Under the pieces are notes generated by a model, which saw only the letters and a program-made list of their open reading frames with translations, did no database searches and had not been told where the DNA came from. A stretch of 64,000 nucleotides of DNA from JANPCX01 sp031431125 (GTDB lineage: Bacteria > Pseudomonadota > Gammaproteobacteria > Burkholderiales > Burkholderiaceae_C). Both the position numbers and the translations under genes were made by a program. The stretch is from contig JANPCX010000012.1 of assembly GCA_031431125.1 (NCBI GenBank), forward strand, positions 7,597 through 71,596, given 5' to 3'. Positions within the stretch are counted from its first letter, which is position 1, and each line of letters opens with the position of its first letter. Below, in pieces: positions 25,941 to 35,726 of the stretch.

Positions 25941-28181
25941 ATGTCTTCCCCGGCTTCCGCTCAACCGCTGCCCGCGTCAACACCGCCGCGTCCAGCGCAC
26001 TCCCTGCTCAAGGAGATGCTGGACTTGGTCGCGTCCATGCGGTTTTCGATTTCGCTGCTCACCGTCATTTGTATTGCCTCTGTGATCGGCACGGTGGTGA
26101 AACAGCATGAGCCACCGGTGAACTACGTGAACCAGTTCGGTCCGTTCTGGGCTCAGGTGTTTGGCACGGTCAATCTGTATACCGTTTACAGCGCTTGGTG
26201 GTTTTTGCTCATCCTGGCGTTTTTGGTGCTGTCCACCAGCCTGTGCATCGCCCGCAACACGCCCAAAATTTTGAGCGACCTGCGCAACTACAAAGAAGGC
26301 ATGCGTGAACAGGCGCTGCAGGCCTTTCACCTCAAAGGCCAAGCTCCGAGCAGCCAGCCCGCCGCAGTCAACCAAACCCGAATCAGCACCTTGCTGCAAC
26401 AACACGGTTGGAAGCTCAAGGTTCAAACCCGTCCCCAAGGCGTGATGCTGGCCGCACGCAAAGGCGCGAGCAACAAACTCGGCTACATCGCTGCGCACTC
26501 GGCCATTGTGTTGATTTGCGTGGGCGGTTTGTTAGATGGCGACCTCATCGTCAAGGCACAAATGTGGCTGCACGGGAAAACTGCATTCCAAGGCGGTGGT
26601 TTGGTGGGCGACGTCAAACCCGAGCACCGCTTGAGCAGCGACACCCTCACCTTCCGCGCCAACCTCTTGGTCCCCGAAGGCGAGCGCTCAGGCACCGCCC
26701 TCATCAGCACGCAAGAGGGCGTGGTGCTGCAAGACCTGCCGTTTGATGTGGAGCTGAAAAAATTCCATGTCGAGTACTACAGCACCGGCATGCCCAAACT
26801 GTTTGCCAGCGACATCTTGATTCACGACCGCGCCACAGGCCAAGCCATTCCCGCCACGGTGGAGGTGAACAAGCCTGCTTTTCACCGGGGCGTGGCCATC
26901 TACCAAAGCAGTTTTGACGACGGCGGCTCGACCTTGCAACTGCGTGGCATCCCCATGGCGGAGGGTGTGAAACCCCTGGACATTGAAGGCCAGGTGGGCA
27001 CCAGCAAACAACTCGGAAAAAACGAAACTACGGGTGGTCCAACCGAAACACTCAGCCTGGAGTTCACAGGACTGCGCGTCATCAACGTGGAGAACTTCGG
27101 CGACGGCAACCAGGGTGCTGCGACATCAAGCACCGATGTCCGCAAAGTGAATTTACAAACCAGCTTTCAAACGCTCAGCGACCACCTCGGCTCAGGTGCC
27201 AAGGTTCGCCACAAAAAAGACCTGCGCAACATTGGCCCGTCGGTGAGCTACAAACTGCGTGATGCCGCAGGCCAAGCCCGTGAATTCAACAACTACATGC
27301 TGCCCGTGCAACTCGATGGACACTCGGTTTTTTTGGCTGGCGTGCGTGATACCCCGGCTGAAAGCTTCAAATACCTGCGCCTGCCTGCGGACGAGCAAGG
27401 TCGCCTGGATGGTTTCATCCGCTTGCGCGAAGCCTTGGCAGACGCGGCCCTGCGAGAACAGGCGGTGGATCGTTTTGTGGCCACCGCAGCACCCGAAGGC
27501 AATCCACAGTCCAAAGAGCAATTGCGCGCCTCGGCCCGCTTGACCTTGGCTTTGTTCGCTGGGGCTGAACAAGCACCGCGCACGCCCCAGTCGTCCAACC
27601 TGCCGCCTGAACAAAAGATAGGTGGTCTGCCCAATTTGTCGATGTTCTTGGAAGCACGCGTGCCCGAGGCCTCCCGAGAAAACTTCTCTGGTGTGCTGCT
27701 GCGCATCCTCAACAGCTGTTTGGTGGAGTTGCTGCAACTGTCTCGCCAGCAGGCGGGTTTACCGGCGCTGAAAAACGACGACGCCACAGCCGCATTCATG
27801 AGTCAAGCGGTCATGTCGCTGTCCGACAGTTTTTTCTATCCCGCCCCTTTGCTGTTCACGCTGACTGACTTCAAACAAGTACAGGCCAGCGTATTCCAAG
27901 TGGCACGCGCCCCGGGCAAGAACCTGGTTTACTTGGGTGCGGTCGCGCTCATCGTCGGTGTGTTCGCCATGCTCTATGTGCGTGAGCGCCGCTTGTGGGT
28001 TTGGATCACACAAGAGGCGGCATCAGAGGGAACCCCGGTCGCTGAAGGAAGTCACATCACCATTGCGCTGTCTGCCACACGACGCACACTGGATGCTGAC
28101 GCCGAGTTCGAAACCTTGAAGGCCCATATTCTTCAAAACCCACCCCCGACTGAACCTCAGGCTGCAAACCCGAGGATCTAG
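25941..28181 (+). CDS. resB: Cytochrome c biogenesis protein ResB (Ccs1 family)
   Basis: 746 residues. Three early membrane segments (FSISLLTVICIASVIGTVV, WWFLLILAFLVLSTSLCIA, and AAHSAIVLICVGGLL) are followed by a large periplasmic domain. A last segment near residue 670 (NLVYLGAVALIVGVFAMLYV) closes the protein. This is the ResB arrangement of system II, in which ResB and CcsA transport haem and ligate it to apocytochromes in the periplasm. The protein is at the long end for the family, with an extended periplasmic domain. It is 10 nt upstream of ccsA. Confidence 0.92.
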   Translation: MSSPASAQPLPASTPPRPAHSLLKEMLDLVASMRFSISLLTVICIASVIGTVVKQHEPPVNYVNQFGPFWAQVFGTVNLYTVYSAWWFLLILAFLVLSTSLCIARNTPKILSDLRNYKEGMREQALQAFHLKGQAPSSQPAAVNQTRISTLLQQHGWKLKVQTRPQGVMLAARKGASNKLGYIAAHSAIVLICVGGLLDGDLIVKAQMWLHGKTAFQGGGLVGDVKPEHRLSSDTLTFRANLLVPEGERSGTALISTQEGVVLQDLPFDVELKKFHVEYYSTGMPKLFASDILIHDRATGQAIPATVEVNKPAFHRGVAIYQSSFDDGGSTLQLRGIPMAEGVKPLDIEGQVGTSKQLGKNETTGGPTETLSLEFTGLRVINVENFGDGNQGAATSSTDVRKVNLQTSFQTLSDHLGSGAKVRHKKDLRNIGPSVSYKLRDAAGQAREFNNYMLPVQLDGHSVFLAGVRDTPAESFKYLRLPADEQGRLDGFIRLREALADAALREQAVDRFVATAAPEGNPQSKEQLRASARLTLALFAGAEQAPRTPQSSNLPPEQKIGGLPNLSMFLEARVPEASRENFSGVLLRILNSCLVELLQLSRQQAGLPALKNDDATAAFMSQAVMSLSDSFFYPAPLLFTLTDFKQVQASVFQVARAPGKNLVYLGAVALIVGVFAMLYVRERRLWVWITQEAASEGTPVAEGSHITIALSATRRTLDADAEFETLKAHILQNPPPTEPQAANPRI

Positions 28182-28190
28182 GAGTACGCC

Positions 28191-29531
28191 ATGAACACCA
28201 CCACCATGAACCTGCCACGCTCAGGTTACTTCAGCCAACGCAGCATCTTCGATTGGGCCTTCGCCGTGCTCGTCTCGGTCGGCGGCGCCTACGGCTTTCA
28301 GCGCTATGAAGGCTCCATGGATGTCTATGAAAAAGCCATCCTCATTGGTGCCCTGCCCTGTTTGATTGCCCTGGCTTGGTTTTGGGGCAGCCTGCGCCGC
28401 TTGATGTTGGCCGTGGGCGGCGTCAGTCTGATGGCCATGGCGCTGTACAACAGTCAAATGGACGGTTTTGGTGCCGACCTGGCACAAGCCGACAGCGTGT
28501 TTTGGCTCAAATACTTCCTGTCCAGCCAAAGCGCAATTCTGTGGATGAGTGTGCTGATCTTCATGAGCACCGTGTTTTACTGGATTGGTTTTGCTGCCAA
28601 GGTGGAAGACAACACCGCCACCCGCATCGGTTCGGGCATGGCCTGGGCTGCTGTTTTCATGGCCTTGGTCGGCACCCTGGTGCGCTGGTTTGAGAGCCAC
28701 CAAATCGCCGCCGACATCGGCCACATTCCCGTCAGCAATCTGTATGAGGTGTTTGTTCTCTTTTGCTGGATGACCACGCTTTTTTATCTGTACTACGAGC
28801 AGCACTACAAAACCCGCAGCCTGGGCGCGTTCGTGATGCTAGTTGTCAGCGCGGCAGTGGGCTTTTTGCTTTGGTACACGGTGGAACGCCAAGCGCATGA
28901 AATTCAGCCCCTGGTGCCTGCCTTACAAAGCTGGTGGATGAAGCTGCATGTGCCAGCCAACTTCATTGGTTACGGCACCTTCGCCATTGCCGCCATGGTG
29001 GCCTTCGCATACTTGGTCAAACAACAGGCCAACGAGCGCAATTGGCTCAAACTGGCCCCACTGTTCTTGCTGGGCATGGTGCTGTGCTTGGAGCCCATCG
29101 TCTTCCGCCAAAAAGCCATTGAGGGCTTGAGCAGCTATTGGGCGGTTTATTTCGGTTTCTCAGCGCTCATCGTGAGCAGCATCCTCGCGCTGCGCCAGCG
29201 CATTGCGGCCCGGCTGCCTGCTTTCGAGGTGCTGGATGACTTCATGTACAAAGCCATCGCCGTTGGGTTTGCCTTCTTCACCATCGCCACCATCCTCGGC
29301 GCCTTCTGGGCCGCCGAAGCCTGGGGCGGCTACTGGAGCTGGGACCCCAAAGAAACCTGGGCCTTGATCGTGTGGCTGAACTACGCCGCCTGGTTGCACA
29401 TGCGGCTGATGAAGGGGCTGCGCGGCACGGTGTCGGCCTGGTGGGCGCTGATTGGCCTCGTGATCACCACCTTTGCTTTCTTGGGTGTGAACATGTTCCT
29501 CTCCGGCCTGCATTCCTACGGGGAACTCTGA
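28191..29531 (+). CDS. ccsA: Cytochrome c biogenesis protein CcsA/ResC (haem transporter-ligase)
   Basis: 446 residues with about 10 membrane segments. The WWD signature is intact: WGGYWSWDPKETWALIVWL. Conserved His residues flank it (HVPANFIGYG in the preceding loop and HMRLMKGLRG following). It forms the system II synthetase with ResB. The start is supported by TAGGAG 6 nt upstream. The common database name 'CcsB' refers to the same protein family. Located directly after resB, it is certainly in one operon. Confidence 0.92.
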   Translation: MNTTTMNLPRSGYFSQRSIFDWAFAVLVSVGGAYGFQRYEGSMDVYEKAILIGALPCLIALAWFWGSLRRLMLAVGGVSLMAMALYNSQMDGFGADLAQADSVFWLKYFLSSQSAILWMSVLIFMSTVFYWIGFAAKVEDNTATRIGSGMAWAAVFMALVGTLVRWFESHQIAADIGHIPVSNLYEVFVLFCWMTTLFYLYYEQHYKTRSLGAFVMLVVSAAVGFLLWYTVERQAHEIQPLVPALQSWWMKLHVPANFIGYGTFAIAAMVAFAYLVKQQANERNWLKLAPLFLLGMVLCLEPIVFRQKAIEGLSSYWAVYFGFSALIVSSILALRQRIAARLPAFEVLDDFMYKAIAVGFAFFTIATILGAFWAAEAWGGYWSWDPKETWALIVWLNYAAWLHMRLMKGLRGTVSAWWALIGLVITTFAFLGVNMFLSGLHSYGEL

Positions 29532-29595
29532 GGTCTGCTGACAGGGCAGCGGCTTATAGTGCGGCATCTCTTTTGCAGTTTCGTGAGGCCGCACC

Positions 29596-29931
29596 ATGCC
29601 CTATGTGAGTCGCAACCCGCAAGGTCAAATTGAAAGCCTGCACCGCCATGCTGCATCAGCCGGCGAAGAGTTTTTGGACGACCACCATCCCGAGGTGCAG
29701 GCGTTTGTGGGACGACACACCGCCCCCCAGGAATTCGACCAACTCGACGCCGGGTTCGTGCGTGTGATTGAAGACGTGATTGACACCCTGATCGTCAAAA
29801 ACATCATCAACATCACCGAATTACCGGCCGAGGCCCAGGCCAAACTTTTCGCACGCAAGAGCTTCCGCGAGCGCGTGTCCAAGAGTTCGCTGCGTCTGTT
29901 TGAGCCCTCGACATTTGGTGATGTGATTTGA
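29596..29931 (+). CDS. Conserved hypothetical protein (often labelled 'tryptophan synthase subunit beta-like')
   Basis: 111 residues, soluble, starting MPYVSRNPQGQIESLHRHA, with a helical centre rich in acidic residues and a conserved LPAEAQAKLFARKSFRERV segment. Proteins of this type in Comamonadaceae are often named tryptophan synthase beta-like, but it lacks the PLP-lysine domain and is a third of that enzyme's size, so the name is misleading. It stands alone between ccsA and msrP. Function unknown. Confidence 0.7.
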   Translation: MPYVSRNPQGQIESLHRHAASAGEEFLDDHHPEVQAFVGRHTAPQEFDQLDAGFVRVIEDVIDTLIVKNIINITELPAEAQAKLFARKSFRERVSKSSLRLFEPSTFGDVI

Positions 29932-29983
29932 GCCTGTAAGAACTTGGCACCTTGGTGCGACCCGTGCTTGAAGGAGCCGACCC

Positions 29984-30982
29984 ATGTATTACCACCCCGA
30001 TCGCGGCTTTCAACACAACAGCAGCGAGATCACCCCCCAAACCATTTATGAGGGTCGGCGTAACCTCATCAAACTGATGGCGTTGGGCGGTGGTGGCATG
30101 GCGCTGGCCAGTTGGGCGGCCCGCGACGCCTTGGCTCAAGCGGCAACGCTGCCGCGCCCTGGCAAGCTCGCAGCGCTGCCAGCATCACGCAGCAGCGCGT
30201 CGGGTGGCATCACCATGGAGAAACTCACCTCTTATGAAGATGTCACCAGCTACAACAACTTCTACGAATTCGGCACAGACAAGGCCGACCCTGCACGCAA
30301 CGCCAAGTCGCTCAAAACCCGGCCTTGGACCATCAGTGTGGAAGGCGAGGTCAAACGCCCCAAGGTGTTTGATATTGAAGAGCTGCTCAAACTGAGTGCT
30401 CAAGAAGAACGCATCTACCGCATGCGATGCGTCGAGGGCTGGTCCATGGTCATCCCTTGGGTGGGTTACTCACTGGCCGAACTCATCAAACGTGTGGAGC
30501 CGACAAGCAACGCCAAGTATGTGGAATTCGTGACACTGGCAGACAAAAAACAAATGACGGGCCTCGGCAGTAGTGTTCTCGATTGGCCCTATCTGGAAGC
30601 TCTGCGTTTGGACGAAGCCATGCACCCGCTGACGATTTTGTCGTTTGGTCTCTACGGCGAAGTCATGCCCAACCAAAACGGCGCGCCTGTGCGCCTGGTG
30701 GTGCCCTGGAAGTACGGCTTCAAAAGCGGCAAGTCGATTGTGAAAATCCGCTTCACCGAAAAAATGCCCCTCACCAGCTGGAACAAGGCCGGGCCCCAGG
30801 AATACGGCTTCTACTCCAACGTCAACCCCGGCGTTGACCACCCGCGTTGGAGCCAGGCAACCGAGAGACGCATAGGCGAAGACGGCCTCTTTGCCAAAAA
30901 ACGCCCCACCTTGATGTTCAACGGCTATGAAGCCCAGGTCGGGCAGTTGTACTCGGGTATGGACTTGAAAAAGTTCTTCTAG
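29984..30982 (+). CDS. msrP: Protein-methionine-sulfoxide reductase catalytic subunit MsrP (YedY)
   Basis: 332 residues. A twin-arginine signal (RRNLIKLMALGGGGMA) directs the folded molybdoenzyme to the periplasm. The molybdenum-ligating Cys149 is in RMRCVEGWSM, and the sulfite-oxidase-type fold continues through PWKYGFKSGKSIVKI. It reduces oxidised methionines in periplasmic proteins, taking electrons from MsrQ. It is followed by msrQ 35 nt downstream. The start has a ribosome site GAAGGAG. Confidence 0.95.
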   Translation: MYYHPDRGFQHNSSEITPQTIYEGRRNLIKLMALGGGGMALASWAARDALAQAATLPRPGKLAALPASRSSASGGITMEKLTSYEDVTSYNNFYEFGTDKADPARNAKSLKTRPWTISVEGEVKRPKVFDIEELLKLSAQEERIYRMRCVEGWSMVIPWVGYSLAELIKRVEPTSNAKYVEFVTLADKKQMTGLGSSVLDWPYLEALRLDEAMHPLTILSFGLYGEVMPNQNGAPVRLVVPWKYGFKSGKSIVKIRFTEKMPLTSWNKAGPQEYGFYSNVNPGVDHPRWSQATERRIGEDGLFAKKRPTLMFNGYEAQVGQLYSGMDLKKFF

Positions 30983-31017
30983 ATGCTCTTCAGGCCCGTC
31001 CCCTTCACAACACTCTC

Positions 31018-31680
31018 ATGAACCAGAGCCCGGTGCGCCCCGCCGCAACGCCTGCGGTACGCGCCAAGGGCAAGGGCTTCTTGCACCCCGCAGCCAAACC
31101 GCTGCTCTTCCTGGTGTGTTTGTTGCCTTTCGTCTGGTTGTTTTATGGCGCCTACGCCAACACCCTGGGTGCCAACCCGGCCGAGGCACTGATACGGAGC
31201 AGTGGCGACTGGACCTTGCGTTTTCTGTGCCTCACGCTGTGCATCACGCCGCTGCGGCAACTCACGGGCCAAGCCACGTTGGCACGTTTTCGAAGAATGC
31301 TGGGTTTGTTCACTTTCTTCTACGGCGTGCTGCACTTTCTGTCTTATGCCTGGCTGGACATGGGCTTTGATCTCGCCGCCATCATCAAAGACATTCCGAA
31401 ACGCCCCTTCGCCTTGGTCGGCGCCCTCGCCCTTTTGTTGATGCTGCCCTTGGCCGCCACTTCCTTCAACCGCGCCATCAAAGCATTGGGTGCCAAACGC
31501 TGGCAAACCCTGCACAAAACCATCTACGCGATCGCGCTGCTGGCCCTGCTGCATTTTTTTTGGATGCGCTCAGGCAAGAATGACTATGCCGAAGTGGCGG
31601 TGTACGCGGGCATCGTGGCTGTGCTGTTGGGGTGGCGGGTGGTCACCGCAATCAAGAACAAACGCGTCGGTATCGGTTGA
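31018..31680 (+). CDS. msrQ: MsrQ, haem-binding membrane subunit of the MsrPQ system (YedZ)
   Basis: 220 residues with about six membrane segments and the ferric-reductase-like core: LFTFFYGVLHFLSYAWLDM with a haem-ligand His, and WQTLHKTIYAIALLALLHFFWM with two more. It brings electrons from the respiratory chain to MsrP. It is in an operon with msrP, 35 nt apart. Confidence 0.93.
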   Translation: MNQSPVRPAATPAVRAKGKGFLHPAAKPLLFLVCLLPFVWLFYGAYANTLGANPAEALIRSSGDWTLRFLCLTLCITPLRQLTGQATLARFRRMLGLFTFFYGVLHFLSYAWLDMGFDLAAIIKDIPKRPFALVGALALLLMLPLAATSFNRAIKALGAKRWQTLHKTIYAIALLALLHFFWMRSGKNDYAEVAVYAGIVAVLLGWRVVTAIKNKRVGIG

Positions 31681-31743
31681 ACCACGGGTGTTTCAATGGG
31701 GCTGCCGCCCGTAAGATGGTTTCACTGACTGGAGCCCATCACC

Positions 31744-32745
31744 ATGCACCGCATCTTCGCTCGCCCGCACCTGCTGCTCAGCGCCGTCCTCGGCTTGGTG
31801 ACCGCCCTTGGCCTGCCACTGGCTGCACAAGCCCAAGCCTGGCCCGCCAAACCGGTGCGCTGGGTGGTGGCCTTCCCAGCCGGTGGTGGCTCTGACTTTT
31901 TGGCGCGCCAGTTGGCGCCGCAGCTCGGCAAACAACTCGGGCAGCCCATCGTCATTGACAACCGCCCGGGCGCGGCCGGCATGATCGGTACGGACAACGC
32001 GGCCAAGTCCACGCCCGATGGCTACACCATGGTGACCGGCGACAACGGCGCCATGGTGTTTCACACGGCCATGTACAAAAAAGTACCCTACGACCCGCAA
32101 GACTTGGCGCCTGTCGGATTCATGGCGCGTTTCCCCCTCATCCTCGCGGTGAATCCGAATGCGGGTTTCAGCAGCGCACAGCAGTTGATCGACGAGCTCA
32201 AGAAAAGCCCTGGCAAATACAGCTATGCCTCACCTGGCCTTGGCAGCCCGCACCACTTGGCGATGGAACTCTTCAAGAGCCGCACCAATACCTTCGTCGT
32301 GCATGTGCCTTACCGCGGCACGGCGGCCGCGGTGCAGGACGTGATCGGTGGTCAAGTCCCGATGATGGTGCTGGACACGGCAGCCGGCCTGCCGCAAATC
32401 AGGGGCGGCAAGGTCAAGGCCTTGGCGGTGATGTCCAAGAAGCGTCTGCCCACCTTGCCCGACGTGCCCACGCTGGACGAGCTGGCCGCCAGCAACAACC
32501 TCAAAGGTTTTGAGGTCGCCGCATGGCAAGGGCTGTTCGTGCCCAAGGGCACACCGGCCGACATCGTCTCCAAGCTGACCGTGGAGATGAACAAGGCCAT
32601 CAACCTGCCCGAAGTACGCACAAAGCTCGAAGACTTTGGCCTGGAGGTGGTGCCCACCGATGGGCCGGCCTTGACCGCTTTCATTCAAACCGAGACGAAG
32701 TTTTGGCACGCGCTGATCAAGGAGCGCAAGCTTTCGGCGGAGTAG
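31744..32745 (+). CDS. Bug-family (tripartite tricarboxylate transporter) periplasmic substrate-binding protein
   Basis: 333 residues. A signal peptide ending AAQAQA is followed by WPAKPVRWVVAFPAGGGSD, the usual opening of Bug/TctC proteins, and later VPYRGTAAAVQDVIGGQVPMM, also diagnostic. These proteins are expanded in Burkholderiales and bind carboxylates in the periplasm. No TctA/TctB membrane partners are adjacent, so this is an orphan copy. The ligand is not predictable from sequence. Confidence 0.9.
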   Translation: MHRIFARPHLLLSAVLGLVTALGLPLAAQAQAWPAKPVRWVVAFPAGGGSDFLARQLAPQLGKQLGQPIVIDNRPGAAGMIGTDNAAKSTPDGYTMVTGDNGAMVFHTAMYKKVPYDPQDLAPVGFMARFPLILAVNPNAGFSSAQQLIDELKKSPGKYSYASPGLGSPHHLAMELFKSRTNTFVVHVPYRGTAAAVQDVIGGQVPMMVLDTAAGLPQIRGGKVKALAVMSKKRLPTLPDVPTLDELAASNNLKGFEVAAWQGLFVPKGTPADIVSKLTVEMNKAINLPEVRTKLEDFGLEVVPTDGPALTAFIQTETKFWHALIKERKLSAE

Positions 32746-32873
32746 AGCGGTCGAGCAGAACACTCTTGGCCAGATGTCAGCCTGTCATCAACCGTTCGGT
32801 TGGTCTTGCGACGAACGGGCTCAAGAAGACAGGCGCCAACGTCACTCACGGGCAGGGGGCCGACTCCTTGTTG

Positions 32874-32941
32874 CTAGGGAAACGCTGAACAAGTCCCCGC
32901 AGATGCGCGCGCTGCGAGGGACTTATTCAGCGTTTCCCTAG
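32874..32941. mobile_element. 68-bp palindromic mini-element with IS5-type features (also a possible bidirectional terminator)
   Basis: Arms of 24 nt (32874-32897 and 32918-32941) match except at one position, around a 20-nt loop. Both outer ends read CTAG, a common target duplication of the IS5 group, next to GGAAACGCTGAA. It lies between the Bug gene and the convergent dehydrogenase gene, where the stable hairpin could end transcription from both sides. IS5 parentage is inference. Confidence 0.55.
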
Positions 32942-32958
32942 GGCGCATACGCAGGCTT

Positions 32959-35622
32959 TCACACTGGTGACAGGCTTACCTGTGTGCGGGCAGCACGTGC
33001 GATGCTGGCGGAATCTACAGAGAAGAAAGCGCGCAAAGCAGCACGTGTGTCGCTGCGACCAAAGCCGTCGGTGCCCAGTGTGGTGAAATCGCGCCCCGCA
33101 GGCAGATAGGCTCGCACGCTCTCGGGCACCAAACGCACGTAGTCGGTGGCGGCGATGACAGGGCCCTCGCTGTCCGCGAGTTGCCTGGCCACGTAGGCCG
33201 TGCCTGTGGCACTCGCAGCCCCATCGCGGGCCAGTTCACTCCAGCTGGTGACGCTGAACACATGCACTTCAAAGCCTTCTTGTGCCAGCTGCTCCGCCGC
33301 CATCACCACCTCGGTAAGGATAGCGCCAGAACCCATGAGCGTGACCGCTTTGCACGGCCGTGTGGCCTGGCCTGGAGCCGACGCATAACGGCCTAGTTTG
33401 TAGCAACCCAGAATCACCCCTTGATGTGCGCTGGCTGGCAGATTCGGCTGCGCGTAGTTGGCGTTCATCATGGTGACGTAATAAAAAACGTCCTTTTGCT
33501 CCACCAACATTTCGCGCATGCCGTGGTCGATGATGACAGCGAGTTCGCCAGCGTAGGCCGGGTCGTAGGCTTTGCAGTTGGGAATGGTGGCGGCGATCAA
33601 ATGGCTGGTGCCGTCTTGGTGCTGGAGACCTTCGCCGCCAAGTGTGGTTCGTCCTGAGGTGGCGCCCAGCAAAAAGCCTCGAGCACGTTGATCGGCAGCA
33701 GCCCAAATCTGGTCGCCCACACGCTGGAAGCCGAACATGGAGTAGTAGATGTAGAACGGCAGCATCGCCAAACCATGCACGCTGTAGCTGGTGGCCGCAG
33801 CCGTCCAGCTAGCCATCGCGCCGGCCTCGGAGATGCCCTCTTCAAGGATCTGGCCGTCCAGAGCCTCACGGTAACTCAACACCGATCCAATGTCTTCGGG
33901 GGCGTAGCGCTGGCCCTGGCTCGAATAAATGCCAACCTGTTTGAACAAGTTGGCCATGCCGAAGGTGCGGGCTTCATCGGCCACGATGGGCACAATGCGC
34001 GGGCCCAGTTCGACATCTTTGAGCAATGTTCCCAGCATGCGCACAAAGGCCATGGTGGTGCTCATCTCCTTCCCGTCCGGCTGCAAGGCAAAACCACCGT
34101 ATTGCGCTACGGGCGGAACCGACACGACTTGGGCGGCTGTGTACCTTTTGGGCACATAGCCGCCCAGTTGCTGACGTCTTTGATGCAGGTATTGCATCTC
34201 GACGCTGTCGTCCCCCGGCTTGTAAAAGTCCAGGCTTTTAGCCTGCTCATCGGTCAATGGCAGGTTAAAACGGTTGCGAAAAGCGATGAGATCGGTTTCG
34301 TCGAATTTCTTCTGGCTGTGGGTGGTCATCCTGCCTTGACCGGCAGTTCCCATGCCATAGCCCTTCTTGGTCTGCGCCAGGATCACCGTGGGCTGGCCTA
34401 GGTGGGCGGCCGCCGCAGCGTAGGCCGCGTGAATCTTCACCAAGTCGTGGCCACCGCGCTTCAAACGGTCGATTTGCTCGTCGGTCATGCCCTGAGCGAG
34501 GCGTTGCAGTGCCTCGTTCTGGCCAAAGAAGTTGTCGCGGTTGAAACGACCGTCTTTGGCCGCAAACGTCTGCATCTGACCATCAACGGTGTTGGCGAAA
34601 GCTCGGGTGAGGGCACCGGTGGTGTCGCGGGCAAAGAGACCATCCCAGTCGCTGCCCCAGACCAATTTAATGACATTCCAGCCCGCACCAGCGAAGAGCT
34701 TTTCCAGTTCGTCAATGATGCGACCGTTGCCGCGCACTGGGCCATCGAGCCTTTGCAAATTGCAGTTGACCACCCACACCAGGTTATCGAGGCTTTCGCG
34801 CGCAGCCAGGGTGAGGGCACTCATGCTTTCGGGCTCGTCCATTTCGCCGTCACCGAACACGCCCCACACTTTGCGGCCATCACAATTGAGCAACTGACGG
34901 TGCGAGAGATAGCGCATGAAACGCGCGTGGTATATCGAACTGATGGGACCGATTCCCATGGAACCAGTCGGGAACTGCCAAAAATCCGGCATCAGGTAGG
35001 GATGCGGGTAACTGCAAAGCCCTCGGGCCAAGCCGCTGTCAGCAGCGGTTTGCGGCGCTTGGGCGGCACCCGCCAAAGCGGCTGGAGAGGTGAGCTCTTG
35101 CCGATAGTGATGCAGGTCATCGGCGCTCAAGCGACCTTCAAGGTAAGCACGTGCGTAAACACCAGGTGCGCTGTGGGGTTGATAAAAAATCAGGTCGCCC
35201 AGGTGTTGATCATTCCTCGCGTGAAAAAAATGGTTGTGACCCACTTCAAACAAATCTGCCGCGCTGGCGTAGCTGGCGATGTGGCCGCCAAGCTCTCCAT
35301 AGGCCTGGTTGGCCTTCACCACCATCGCCAATGCATTCCAACGCATGAGCGAACCCAGCCGCTCCTCGATCTCGAGGTCACCAGGGAACACCGCTTGCTG
35401 GTCCACCGCAATGGTGTTGACGTAGGGCGTGTTCAGCTCAGGCTGCCAACCGACGCGCTGCGCTGTAGCCAGCCTGGCCATCTCGTCGAGCATGAAGCGG
35501 GCTCGCTCGGGCCCTTGTGAGGCCACTAACGCAGTGAACGCGTCACGCCACTCCGCTGTTTCGCAGGGATCGGTGTCGCCTTCTGGGGAGTTGAGATAAC
35601 GGGCTTGGCTGGCGTCAGTCAT
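32959..35622 (-). CDS. mdeB: Homodimeric 2-oxoacid dehydrogenase E1 (AceE family); probable 2-ketobutyrate dehydrogenase MdeB
   Basis: 887 residues, the full AceE length. The thiamine diphosphate motif is FGDGEMDEPES followed by NLVWVVNCNLQ. N-terminal YVNTI, and central TKKGYGMGTAGQGRMTTHSQKK are typical AceE blocks. Database transfer would call this pyruvate dehydrogenase E1. However, no aceF or lpd follows. The gene is flanked by an Lrp/AsnC regulator and a methionine gamma-lyase, as in the Pseudomonas putida mdeRAB system, where MdeB acts on the 2-ketobutyrate released from methionine. I therefore favour 2-ketobutyrate (to propionyl-CoA) as substrate, using shared E2/E3 subunits. Confidence 0.8.
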   Translation of the reverse strand: MTDASQARYLNSPEGDTDPCETAEWRDAFTALVASQGPERARFMLDEMARLATAQRVGWQPELNTPYVNTIAVDQQAVFPGDLEIEERLGSLMRWNALAMVVKANQAYGELGGHIASYASAADLFEVGHNHFFHARNDQHLGDLIFYQPHSAPGVYARAYLEGRLSADDLHHYRQELTSPAALAGAAQAPQTAADSGLARGLCSYPHPYLMPDFWQFPTGSMGIGPISSIYHARFMRYLSHRQLLNCDGRKVWGVFGDGEMDEPESMSALTLAARESLDNLVWVVNCNLQRLDGPVRGNGRIIDELEKLFAGAGWNVIKLVWGSDWDGLFARDTTGALTRAFANTVDGQMQTFAAKDGRFNRDNFFGQNEALQRLAQGMTDEQIDRLKRGGHDLVKIHAAYAAAAAHLGQPTVILAQTKKGYGMGTAGQGRMTTHSQKKFDETDLIAFRNRFNLPLTDEQAKSLDFYKPGDDSVEMQYLHQRRQQLGGYVPKRYTAAQVVSVPPVAQYGGFALQPDGKEMSTTMAFVRMLGTLLKDVELGPRIVPIVADEARTFGMANLFKQVGIYSSQGQRYAPEDIGSVLSYREALDGQILEEGISEAGAMASWTAAATSYSVHGLAMLPFYIYYSMFGFQRVGDQIWAAADQRARGFLLGATSGRTTLGGEGLQHQDGTSHLIAATIPNCKAYDPAYAGELAVIIDHGMREMLVEQKDVFYYVTMMNANYAQPNLPASAHQGVILGCYKLGRYASAPGQATRPCKAVTLMGSGAILTEVVMAAEQLAQEGFEVHVFSVTSWSELARDGAASATGTAYVARQLADSEGPVIAATDYVRLVPESVRAYLPAGRDFTTLGTDGFGRSDTRAALRAFFSVDSASIARAARTQVSLSPV

Positions 35623-35726
35623 GGCGTTACTTTAGGGTTTTGAGGGAAGAATGTGCTTTTGAAAATCATCTGCTCCTGATAAAATTTCAGCATAAACTGC
35701 TTCAAAATAATACTTTTAAAGTTTTT

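Noticed and set aside
34402..35520. Plus-strand open frame of 372 codons opposite the AceE/MdeB gene
   Set aside because: Antisense to a clear thiamine-enzyme gene and without domain or ribosome site.
32959..35622. Housekeeping pyruvate dehydrogenase E1 (aceE)
   Set aside because: aceF and lpd are absent, and the gene is placed with methionine gamma-lyase and Lrp regulators. Not excluded without checking for another aceE.
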